From positions 1 through 64,000 of the forward strand of contig JBARSV010000019.1 in assembly GCA_049644865.1 (NCBI GenBank): a stretch of 64,000 nt of DNA, given 5' to 3'. Positions 16,972-23,821 of the stretch are shown in pieces. Numbering within the stretch: the first letter of the stretch is position 1; each line of letters opens with the position of its first letter. The stretch comes from JAPUDQ01 sp049644865. GTDB lineage: Bacteria > Patescibacteriota > Saccharimonadia > Saccharimonadales > Saccharimonadaceae. Under the pieces are notes generated by a model. The model worked only from the letters and a program-made list of their open reading frames with translations, searched no databases and was not told the origin of the DNA. A program made the translations under genes and the position numbers.

Positions 16972-17165
16972 TCGTCATCACTTTGACTTTCGCCCTTGAG
17001 TTTTGCTCGGGGCTCATCAGCATAGAGATAATCTATGGAGTCGTATGCAGTCGCGTGCATGGCAGGTTTCCCTGACACATGCACGCGACCGCCTTGGCGA
17101 ACGAGGATGATCGGCTCTGGGAGAGCTGGTCTTCACTCGATCAGATCATACGACTCCTGCTGCAT
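16968..17165 (-). pseudogene. 65-codon reading frame with one in-frame UGA, last gene of the TerY-type operon
   Basis: An ATG at 17165 lies two bases after the VWA stop codon. The frame reads ten codons (MQQESYDLIE), meets TGA at 17133-17135, and then stays open for 54 codons to a TAG at 16968-16970. The part after the UGA looks like genuine protein (PEPIILVRQGGRVHVSGKPA, then an acidic end). A single change from TGG would restore the frame, giving Trp at position 11. It may therefore be a recent nonsense mutation, a read-through gene, or a sequencing error. TGA is a normal stop elsewhere here. Two nested RNA hairpins overlap the frame. Function unknown. Confidence 0.55.
17037..17157 (-). other. 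Nested hairpin RNA structure at the end of the VWA operon
   Basis: An outer 11-base inverted repeat (17037-17047 with 17147-17157) encloses an inner 12-base repeat (17050-17061 with 17078-17089) capped by CAGG-GAAA-CCTG, a GNRA-type tetraloop on the minus-strand transcript. The in-frame UGA of the small ORF lies inside the outer pair. It could be a terminator, an mRNA-stability element or a recoding signal; there is no long U-run, so a simple terminator is not clear. Confidence 0.6.
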
Positions 17166-17167
17166 AC

Positions 17168-17914
17168 TCAGTTGCCGAAGCCGCCGAGCGCCACCTGGCT
17201 GAACGAGCCTGCCGTCTGGCTGGCCCGCACTGCCGACTGAGAGATGACTTGGGCAGCCCGACGGATCTCCGATGCACTGTTGCCAGGCGTCAGAATGAAG
17301 TTGCTGGGGATACCCATGGAACTGAAGACGGCACGGAAGTCCGTACCGCCGTCGTCGATGCCCATCGCCATGACCAGGAACTGCTCCGTGCGGAGGAGAT
17401 CCTCGGCCAGTTGCTTGACATCACGGGCCCGACGCCGGGAACCGTAGTCGGCACCATCAGAGATGACAACGACCACACCACGGACGGTGACGCCACCGTT
17501 TTCGAACTCGTTGACCTTGGCCTTGAGCGCCACGAGGGCGTCGTAGGTTCGATCGTAGAGCGGCGTGGAACCGCTTGCCCGGTAGTTGGACGTATCCAAC
17601 CGCGGAGCGTTCTCCAGTGCGACGTAGGGGAAGAGCCGGCCGCAGTTGAGCTGCCAGCAGTCCGCCACGATCGTCGCTGCCGACTTGGAACTGAGCAACG
17701 CCTCGCGGACTTGGTTGAAGGCTGCGCGAACGTTGTCCTCGTTGCCAGCACCGGCAATCGATGAGCTGTCGTCGACGATGACGGACAGCACGAAGGTCTC
17801 GGCGGTGGTGATGTCATCGAGCGTGATCTCGCCCAGTCCTGCTTGAATGGCCGGACCGAGCGTATCCCCAGGCAGCTGCGCTCCCTGGGAAGTTCCGAAT
17901 GCGAAGGCGCTCAT
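17168..17914 (-). CDS. TerY-like von Willebrand factor A domain protein
   Basis: The 248 residues form one VWA domain. The MIDAS metal site is visible as VIVDDSSS near residue 46-52, the Thr in SGSTPLYDRTYDAL and the Asp in VVISDGADYGS. The C-terminus (SVRA-like segment QSAVRASQTAGSFSQV) resembles TerY proteins. In TerY-P triads such a VWA works with a protein kinase and a PP2C phosphatase, and all three are in this operon. The ATG at 17914 follows AGAAAGGA. The gene is visibly richer in G+C than its neighbours, suggesting transfer from a G+C-rich host. Confidence 0.85.
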   Translation of the reverse strand: MSAFAFGTSQGAQLPGDTLGPAIQAGLGEITLDDITTAETFVLSVIVDDSSSIAGAGNEDNVRAAFNQVREALLSSKSAATIVADCWQLNCGRLFPYVALENAPRLDTSNYRASGSTPLYDRTYDALVALKAKVNEFENGGVTVRGVVVVISDGADYGSRRRARDVKQLAEDLLRTEQFLVMAMGIDDGGTDFRAVFSSMGIPSNFILTPGNSASEIRRAAQVISQSAVRASQTAGSFSQVALGGFGN

Positions 17915-18001
17915 CGTGGTAGTCCTTTCTGTGAGTGAGTGTGATGAGCTGAACATCCTGGAGAGGTGAGCGAGGCTTACCTCTCCAGGACATAGACTAC
18001 G

Positions 18002-19060
18002 TCAGACCCGGGGGAAATCGGGCCAGTTCTCGATCGGATCGGTGGAACGCACCACGTGCATGCCAGCCGCCCGGAACCGAGCGAACGCCGCGTCCGCATC
18101 CGGCCCGTAGTCATAGACCACGTTGCCGGCCGGATCCTTGACGACGATTGCGGTAGTGCAGTCCTCGAGCAGGTAGATCTTGCGGGCCAGCGCCGGATCG
18201 ACCGCGGCCACCTCACGCAGGAGATCATCGATCGTCCATGCGACGCAGTGGCTCTTGGCCTGTCCAGTGATGACCAGAGCGTCGAACTCCATCAGCTTCT
18301 TGAAGAGACTGACGTTGCGCGCCACCGGCGTGCCGTCGAACAACTGCGTCACCTCAGGTCCGAGGATGGAGTAGTTCTCGACCAGCGGGTGGGTACCCTT
18401 GACCTCGATGCCCGGCTGCGCGCCGCGCACCATGCCATGAAAGGCCATGGCCTCGGCGAGACCGCTGACCAGCGCATGCCCCTTGTCCCCGATCATGCCG
18501 TGGAAAGGCCAGATGGTCAGCTGGTAGCGGCCGGCTGCCTCGAGCGCCGCCGTGTAGTGCTCGAGATGACGGCGCGCGGCCGTCAGGTCGAACCCAGGTG
18601 CATCGGCACGGAGTGCCGAGACCATCAGCGGGCTGGGCAGCCACTTGCCCGTCACGATATCGTCGTGCGACACCATCGTGAACGGAGCGGGGTGATTGCC
18701 CTGCTGGTCGACCAGGAAGGTCGGGTGGAAGACGGCGAAGGCGCGGTGGGTGTCGAGCGTGGCGTAGATCTTGGTGATCCGGCCAAGGTTGGCATAGAGC
18801 CACTCGACCGTTCGCACGCTGTCGTCGACCGCACCGTTGCCGGACATGCCAGCGACATAGAGCTCACCACTGGGATGACAGAAGGTGTTCTGCGCATCGA
18901 TGATGAGCACGCCGACCCTGACCTGATCGCGGGCCGCCGCCGTCACGTGGTTATCACGTCGGTAGTCGCCCGCTGCGGCCAGCAGGCCGCCATAGTCGAT
19001 CCACCGAGCGTCGTTGACGACGTTGAGCGAGTCGTAGAAGGCAGGGAGTGGATAATTCAT
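18002..19060 (-). CDS. Isochorismatase/nicotinamidase-like cysteine hydrolase, long form
   Basis: This protein of about 352 residues has the cysteine-hydrolase fold: VGVLIIDAQNTFCHP with the catalytic Asp, and ITGQAKSHCVAWTIDDL with the nucleophilic Cys. It is much longer than PncA (about 200 residues), with an insertion after the first strand and an extra middle helical region. Substrate is unknown; nicotinamide or another amide is plausible given the NAD genes around it. It sits between the kinase and the VWA gene of the triad operon. The ATG at 19060 follows GAGAAAGG. Base composition is G+C-rich like the VWA gene. Confidence 0.8.
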   Translation of the reverse strand: MNYPLPAFYDSLNVVNDARWIDYGGLLAAAGDYRRDNHVTAAARDQVRVGVLIIDAQNTFCHPSGELYVAGMSGNGAVDDSVRTVEWLYANLGRITKIYATLDTHRAFAVFHPTFLVDQQGNHPAPFTMVSHDDIVTGKWLPSPLMVSALRADAPGFDLTAARRHLEHYTAALEAAGRYQLTIWPFHGMIGDKGHALVSGLAEAMAFHGMVRGAQPGIEVKGTHPLVENYSILGPEVTQLFDGTPVARNVSLFKKLMEFDALVITGQAKSHCVAWTIDDLLREVAAVDPALARKIYLLEDCTTAIVVKDPAGNVVYDYGPDADAAFARFRAAGMHVVRSTDPIENWPDFPRV

Positions 19061-19085
19061 TGTCGTACCTTTCTCGGGTTGGGTT

Positions 19086-20945
19086 TCACATCTGAAGGAG
19101 TGTGATCGAACGGTTGGTGACGGCATAAATGCCGCCTGAGGCTGGCACCAGGTAGGTACCAGCGTCGACAAGCGTCGCAGTGTCGGGGAACTCACGTTCG
19201 ACCGCCACTATGCCAGCTTGAGCCCCGACACGGATGATACCGTCGTCGGTCGCCACGAAGAGCGACGCGCCGCTCGGCATTGTCCCGCGGATGGTATGTG
19301 CGAGCCAGTGGTCTTCATTGGCTGCCACATCAAGCGATGCCAACACCTCGCCCTTCGACGAGATGACATCGCACCGATGACGGAGTATGCCATTGTGCTG
19401 ATACTCCAGCATGAGCCAGGCATGAGACGATGAGAACACACAGGTCGCATCGATCAACTGACCAGAAATCGGCGCGAGCACGACGCGATCATTGATGCCT
19501 GACCGATCCGGCCGAAACACGAACCCACGCGTCATTGCCCCGACCTGGTAGAGACCCAGGCCAAAGTGATCACCCGTCCAGACAAGTGTCTGATCAGGCA
19601 ACACGTCACCAATCACCATTGGTGCGAGTACGCCAGGCGAGAGAAGTTGTCCTCCGCTCACCCATACATGGGCTATTGCGCTGGCGTCATACACCGGCAG
19701 ACGATCCCTGTAGGTGTCAACCACCTGGCGGCTTGTTTCCTTGCCGCCTGCCAGTTTCACGAGGCGATGGTCTTTGGCGGCGAGCGTCTCGTTGCCATGC
19801 AGTCGGAACCGCACCGCAGCCGCGTCCGACGCAGACATCACCTGTCGGCTGCCTTCACGGTAGATCGTTCCGTTCTCTTGGTAGAGAAACCGAAGCGTCC
19901 CGTCCTGAAAGGCTGCTTGCAAGATGTGTCCTGCTGTCCGAAAAATAACTCGAGCCGTCACGCGGCCGCGAATCGTCTCGATCGGCAGTGGCGCACCGGG
20001 TAGTGCGCACAGTGGACACCTGGCCCTAGCGTGTGTGAACCCGCAGTGCGTACACGTCGTCCAACGCATCGCGTCAAGCATTCGCAGCGGAAATTCATTC
20101 CGCTGATCGTGCTCAAACACGCGCGTCATCAAATCGCGCAGCTCGTCAGGTAACACATCCAGGCTGAGTGCCGGACGAGGATATACCACGTCAGGGTGAT
20201 GTACTGTTATCCGGCGCAGTACCCTCTCATCATGTTGCAACCTCGACCCGTGTGCAGGTCGATGCACCCCACCATACGGCCCCACGTAGAGAAATGACTG
20301 GAGTAGCATCACGAAGTATGCATACCAATCACTCATTTCATTGTGCGGCCTGACTAGGCGAAGTGCGTCAGACGCACAGCGCAGAGGGTCAACAAAGCGG
20401 GTCGTAAATGTCTGGCACGCAAAGGAGCCAAACTGCATACTGTCCGCGTCAACTACTCGTAGCTGCGTGCCGTCACTCAGCACGTTGAGATCGTTGAAGT
20501 CACCGATCACGACATGGTTCTGATGAAGCTGGCTCACGATGCGGTGGAGTTGTCTGAACACCGCAATCACACCGTTTCCATCGATGCCGTGACTGTCTCG
20601 GTAATCTCGCTGGCCGAGCCGCATAAGCACCTCCATACCACTGACGTAAGGCATTGTGTACCCAACGATACGGCCGGAGTTGTCATAGGCAAGTTCGCGC
20701 GGCGAAACGACCTCGATCGGTAGATGCTGCGGAAACTGGGTGAGTTTGCGTTGGTGTTCGTCAAGCCGATGCGTCGCTCCGAGTTTGGCATCAGCCATCC
20801 CCCGAAAGTCTGGGTGCGAGGGCCCTTTGTAGAGCTTGAGCACCGTGACAGCATCGAGACGATAGATATCCGCCTCGCCACCAGTTCCGATAATCCCGTT
20901 CGCCTTCAGGGTAATTTTCTTACCCCCGATCAGTACGGTCGGCAT
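19086..20945 (-). CDS. TerY-P-type protein kinase with zinc ribbon and C-terminal beta region
   Basis: The 619 residues begin with a kinase domain: Gly loop GTGGEADIYR (20-29), VLKLYK for the ATP-binding Lys, GDFNDLNVL (149-156) as catalytic loop and VDADSM (166-170) replacing DFG. A zinc ribbon follows with Cys at 298, 301, 310 and 313. The remaining 300 residues show repeated beta segments, perhaps a propeller-like sensor. No membrane segment is seen, so it is cytoplasmic. The start is 2 bases after the PP2C stop. Such kinases partner with PP2C and TerY-like VWA proteins in the TerY-P triad; targets are unknown. Confidence 0.85.
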   Translation of the reverse strand: MPTVLIGGKKITLKANGIIGTGGEADIYRLDAVTVLKLYKGPSHPDFRGMADAKLGATHRLDEHQRKLTQFPQHLPIEVVSPRELAYDNSGRIVGYTMPYVSGMEVLMRLGQRDYRDSHGIDGNGVIAVFRQLHRIVSQLHQNHVVIGDFNDLNVLSDGTQLRVVDADSMQFGSFACQTFTTRFVDPLRCASDALRLVRPHNEMSDWYAYFVMLLQSFLYVGPYGGVHRPAHGSRLQHDERVLRRITVHHPDVVYPRPALSLDVLPDELRDLMTRVFEHDQRNEFPLRMLDAMRWTTCTHCGFTHARARCPLCALPGAPLPIETIRGRVTARVIFRTAGHILQAAFQDGTLRFLYQENGTIYREGSRQVMSASDAAAVRFRLHGNETLAAKDHRLVKLAGGKETSRQVVDTYRDRLPVYDASAIAHVWVSGGQLLSPGVLAPMVIGDVLPDQTLVWTGDHFGLGLYQVGAMTRGFVFRPDRSGINDRVVLAPISGQLIDATCVFSSSHAWLMLEYQHNGILRHRCDVISSKGEVLASLDVAANEDHWLAHTIRGTMPSGASLFVATDDGIIRVGAQAGIVAVEREFPDTATLVDAGTYLVPASGGIYAVTNRSITLLQM

Positions 20946-20947
20946 GG

Positions 20948-21742
20948 TTACCTCCTTTCGCGCCGTCCAACAAGGATCGTTGTGTCATCGTGCAACAGCC
21001 CCGGATACGGGTCACTGCGCGGCCAGTCTCTGGCCGCAAGCCGTAGCTGCCGTGAAAGCAGTTCGGCATTGCCCGAGTAATAGCGGTCGTTTTCCCAGAA
21101 GTCGCTGAGTGGCGGCAGCGTCGAAGCGAGCCCCGGCAATACAGTTCCTTCGCGGTCAATGTAGTCACCAACCCCGTCAGTTCCGATGAGCCATGAGTCA
21201 ACGTCGTCAGTTGCCAACTCGGCAATTGGTTCAATCACGATGAGATCCGGGTCGATTCCGACCCGTCCCTCAAGTAAACCGTAGCCGAGGTAGGGAGGCA
21301 TGTTGTCCGGAAATGGACCGAGCCGCCGTACCTCATCATTGATAGCAACGACGCCATCACCGAGTGCAAAAACTGTCGTGATCACAGGCGTCATCGCGAT
21401 ACCGACGAGTGTGAAGAGAAAATGATCCTCCACAAACTGACGGTAGCCAGAGCCGCTCATGACCGCAATCGTGTCGAGCCGTGCCAGAACTTGTCGCTGT
21501 GCACGAGCCCAGTTGATCCCACGACCCGTCATAAACTGCTCACGTAGGTTGCTTGCGAGGAGCATACTCCCCAACCGCGCGCCTACTTCGCTAAACCGGC
21601 CGCTACCACATCCGTCTGCAACCACCCCAATAGTGAGCCCGTCAGCCTGCTGGAGAACCCACGCATCCTGATAGTTACGCCCCGTCTCACGGTGATCGCG
21701 ACCTATGGTGCTGCCTGCCGCTATCGCAAACGGCATCATCAT
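20948..21742 (-). CDS. PP2C-family protein phosphatase
   Basis: The 264 residues are of the PP2C_2 type: GRNYQDAWVLQQ at the N-terminus, GVVADGCGSGRFSEVGAR with the metal-binding Asp-Gly, a central region with FALGDGVVAIND, GTDGVGDYID, and HDDTTILVGRR at the end. It should dephosphorylate Ser/Thr on the kinase or its targets using Mn/Mg. It is the first gene of the four-gene operon; AGAGGTG lies before the first of three ATG codons. A palindrome matching the nadE operator lies about 130 bases upstream. Confidence 0.9.
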   Translation of the reverse strand: MMMPFAIAAGSTIGRDHRETGRNYQDAWVLQQADGLTIGVVADGCGSGRFSEVGARLGSMLLASNLREQFMTGRGINWARAQRQVLARLDTIAVMSGSGYRQFVEDHFLFTLVGIAMTPVITTVFALGDGVVAINDEVRRLGPFPDNMPPYLGYGLLEGRVGIDPDLIVIEPIAELATDDVDSWLIGTDGVGDYIDREGTVLPGLASTLPPLSDFWENDRYYSGNAELLSRQLRLAARDWPRSDPYPGLLHDDTTILVGRRERR

Positions 21743-21785
21743 GCATCACCTCTTTCTTTTTGTCGTATGATCTGATTGTTAATGA

Positions 21786-21868
21786 TCGAGGAGCGGTTTC
21801 GTGCTCACTTCGTTCGCCGCGTCCAGTCCGCCAAACGGCGAAGGACTACAACCTTGCGGAAGCGTGGT
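21786..21868. repeat. Multi-hairpin intergenic element
   Basis: The leader of the PP2C operon contains several short inverted repeats, for example AGTCC-GCC-AAAC-GGC-GAA-GGACT and CAACC with GGTTG, joined by a linker of the type CACTTCGTTCGC. Similar hairpin-plus-linker segments occur at 42918-43006, 55810-56040 and 60085-60160, so this may be a dispersed element. Any effect on operon expression is unknown. Confidence 0.4.
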
Positions 21869-21870
21869 TG

Positions 21871-21891
21871 TTAGTGTCAATATAACACTAA
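21871..21891. promoter_or_regulatory. Putative NrtR operator upstream of the PP2C-kinase-VWA operon
   Basis: A perfect palindrome TTAGTGT-N7-ACACTAA, 21 bases long, has the same core and spacing as the nadE site. On the minus strand it overlaps TATATT, a plausible -10 box, with TAGACA 18 bases upstream as -35. A repressor bound here would block the promoter. This is the main evidence that the signalling operon belongs to the NAD regulon. Confidence 0.72.
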
Positions 21892-21946
21892 GTAGTTTGT
21901 CGTGTCTATAGTTTTTGTAAATATTACAATAACTAATTCGGGCTTA

Positions 21947-22939
21947 TCACTGTAGAAATGATATCTTCGCCAGGCGCTCGGAGCATTTTTGGAGACGTTC
22001 ACGGTCAAAAAGCAGTCCACTGTCGGGCGGTAACATCGTTGCATGGTCCCCAGTCATGCGCACCATTGTCGCGGCAATTGATGCGATACTGTCGGTGTCA
22101 CCACCGAGATTGACTGCTTCGTACACTGCACCACCAATGTTGCGAGGATGCATGAGATAGACCCCATACGCCATCGCCAGCGTGTACGGAACAAAGAATC
22201 CTTTGCCATCTGTTTCGCGCAGTAATATTGCCTGACTCAACGAAGGGTATTGCTCCATGTACTGAAATATTTCCCAAAACCTGCCGGACGGGTCATGCAG
22301 GTATGATGATCTTCGCAACAAACCTAAAAATTCTTCCCTTTCGCATACACCCCCTAGTAGCCCAAATAGTACATCGCCATGTATGCGCGTTGCAGCCCGG
22401 GCAATGTCAGAATCATGCGTCATCGTCGTCAGTTGATCGTATTGCTCATACCGTGATATATCATCCACTTCCCGACCATATTGCCAAAGCACCAACGGCG
22501 ACATTTTCATCACGACTCCGTTACCTCCTCCGTCCTGCTCACCGGATTTCTCAGGCGCAATACCATCAATAATGCGCTGCACGCTACGCGTTGTCGAACC
22601 TCCCCAGCCGCGCGTAATCCGCTGGCCATTTGGGTTCGTCACTTGAGGGGTTTCATGGTACGCCACAACATGCTGGTCGGCTACACGCCCCAGGTCAAAG
22701 TCATCTTGTGACAACGCATCTGCTACCGCCATAGTCAATTGTGTGTCATCACTCCAAGTACCCGCGGGAAATTCGCCGATATAAAATGGATTTTCTTTCG
22801 GAGGTAAAAGTCGATCAATACGTCCATACCGAGCAGCGATTTTTGCCGCACTCATTGTTTCGACTGGTAACCCGGCTGCATCACCATAAGCTACTGTCTC
22901 GATTAACGTTCGGGCGATATGTGTATGACGCTCACTCAT
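21947..22939 (-). CDS. ADP-ribosylglycohydrolase (DraG/ARH family)
   Basis: The family removes ADP-ribose from proteins or nucleic acids, or cleaves free ADP-ribosyl compounds, using two Mg ions. About 330 residues show GDAAGLPVET near the N-terminus, the metal motif TWSDDTQLT and the C-terminal GGDTDSIAS, all diagnostic. The ATG at 22939, after a purine-rich GAAGAAAGAAGG, is preferred to one 36 bases upstream. It is transcribed divergently from pncA across two matching palindromes. It would feed ADP-ribose to the NUDIX domain of the pncB fusion. No ADP-ribosyltransferase is visible here, so its substrate is open. Confidence 0.9.
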   Translation of the reverse strand: MSERHTHIARTLIETVAYGDAAGLPVETMSAAKIAARYGRIDRLLPPKENPFYIGEFPAGTWSDDTQLTMAVADALSQDDFDLGRVADQHVVAYHETPQVTNPNGQRITRGWGGSTTRSVQRIIDGIAPEKSGEQDGGGNGVVMKMSPLVLWQYGREVDDISRYEQYDQLTTMTHDSDIARAATRIHGDVLFGLLGGVCEREEFLGLLRRSSYLHDPSGRFWEIFQYMEQYPSLSQAILLRETDGKGFFVPYTLAMAYGVYLMHPRNIGGAVYEAVNLGGDTDSIASIAATMVRMTGDHATMLPPDSGLLFDRERLQKCSERLAKISFLQ

Positions 22940-22994
22940 TTGACCGTACCTTCTTTCTTCAAGTTCATCATACAAATATATGCACGCTATGTAA

Positions 22995-23015
22995 ATAGTG
23001 TTGACAAAACAATAT
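22995..23015. promoter_or_regulatory. Putative NrtR operator, distal site before pncA
   Basis: ATAGTGT-N7-ACAATAT matches the palindrome core with one mismatch in the right arm and exactly the same spacing. The TTGACA -35 box of the pncA promoter (23001-23006) lies inside it. With the site at 23027 it forms a pair whose centres are 35 bases apart. Confidence 0.6.
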
Positions 23016-23030
23016 CTTATCCTCTACACT
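23001..23030 (+). promoter_or_regulatory. pncA promoter
   Basis: TTGACA at 23001-23006 is followed after 18 bases by TACACT at 23025-23030. The -35 box lies in one putative NrtR site and the -10 box touches the other, so occupancy of either would block RNA polymerase. The start codon follows 36 bases after the -10 box. Confidence 0.6.
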
Positions 23031-23053
23031 TTGTGTATTATATACACTAAGTG
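23027..23053. promoter_or_regulatory. Putative NrtR operator, proximal site before pncA
   Basis: CACTTTGTGTA and TACACTAAGTG form 11-base arms around a 5-base centre with one mismatch. The core TTTGTGT-N7-ACACTAA fits the TAGTGT-N7-ACACTA pattern. It lies between the -10 box and the ribosome-binding site of pncA. Confidence 0.68.
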
Positions 23054-23065
23054 AAGGAGAGCTCT

Positions 23066-23821
23066 ATGAATACATTTTCAATACCACGCAGCTATGGCGA
23101 AATCGTTACGATAAATGTCGACCCGCAAAACGACTTTATGCCAGGCGGCGCACTCGCTGTAGAGGACGGCGACCTGGTCGTCCCTGCCCTGAATCGGCTC
23201 AATACATTTACCAATGCCGCACACGGCAATGTCGTTTTTACCCGAGACTGGCACCCAGATGGCACAAAGCATTTTGTCGACCAAGGCGGACCATGGCCAC
23301 CACATTGCCGTCAGTACCGGGCGGGAGCAGCCTTTCATGATGACCTTGTCATAGATGTCGAACATGGCGATAGTATTGCCAGTAAGGGCATGAGTCGAGA
23401 AGATGACGGCTATTCCGGGTATTTTGCCCAGCTTACCATCGGGCGACTCGCCGACCTCGTCGCCGACCTACCCCCCGAGAAACAAACGGTGGCTGCCGCA
23501 ATCGAACGGATGATTGAGATTAACCGGCCCGCCATGGAAACGGCTCAACGACGGTTTGCCATCCTCATCGGCGGACTGGCAACCGATTACTGCGTAAAGG
23601 CGACTGTTCTTGACGCGCTGGAACAGACCGCGCGCTATCGGCGCAGCGATGGCAGTCGGCTGGTCGACGTCATACTTGTCACTGATGCAATCCGGGCCGT
23701 CGACGTAGAACCAGGGGACGGTGATCGTGCACTGGCGGCACTCATCGAAGCTGGTGCGCTGGCACTCACGAGCGATGAGATCATACATGGCAGCGTGCTC
23801 ATTGAAAGGAGCGTACTATGA
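23066..23821 (+). CDS. pncA: Nicotinamidase
   Basis: PncA converts nicotinamide to nicotinate. The 251 residues show INVDPQNDFMPGGAL with the catalytic Asp, DWHP and WPPHCR with the metal-binding and oxyanion residues, ASKGM with the probable catalytic Lys, and GGLATDYCVKATVLDA with the nucleophilic Cys. The ATG at 23066 is chosen because AAGGAG lies eight bases before it; an upstream GTG at 23051 sits inside the operator. The gene overlaps pncB by 4 bases, so the two consecutive salvage steps are translated together. Confidence 0.94.
   Translation: MNTFSIPRSYGEIVTINVDPQNDFMPGGALAVEDGDLVVPALNRLNTFTNAAHGNVVFTRDWHPDGTKHFVDQGGPWPPHCRQYRAGAAFHDDLVIDVEHGDSIASKGMSREDDGYSGYFAQLTIGRLADLVADLPPEKQTVAAAIERMIEINRPAMETAQRRFAILIGGLATDYCVKATVLDALEQTARYRRSDGSRLVDVILVTDAIRAVDVEPGDGDRALAALIEAGALALTSDEIIHGSVLIERSVL

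Noticed and set aside
17133..17135. Genome-wide recoding of UGA to Gly or Trp
   Set aside because: UGA ends the VWA gene and the IS transposase, among others, where reading through would add unrelated sequence. Only one internal UGA was found.
17133..17135. Selenocysteine codon
   Set aside because: No selenocysteine machinery gene and no redox motif around the codon; the flanking residues fit Trp better. The hairpins alone do not make a SECIS.
17168..21742. Tellurite resistance operon
   Set aside because: TerY-like VWA, kinase and PP2C are present, but TerD, TerC, TerB and TerZ proteins are absent, so only the triad name is warranted.
23051..23065. pncA starting at the GTG at 23051
   Set aside because: That start lies inside the operator and before the AAGGAG site; the ATG at 23066 has correct spacing.
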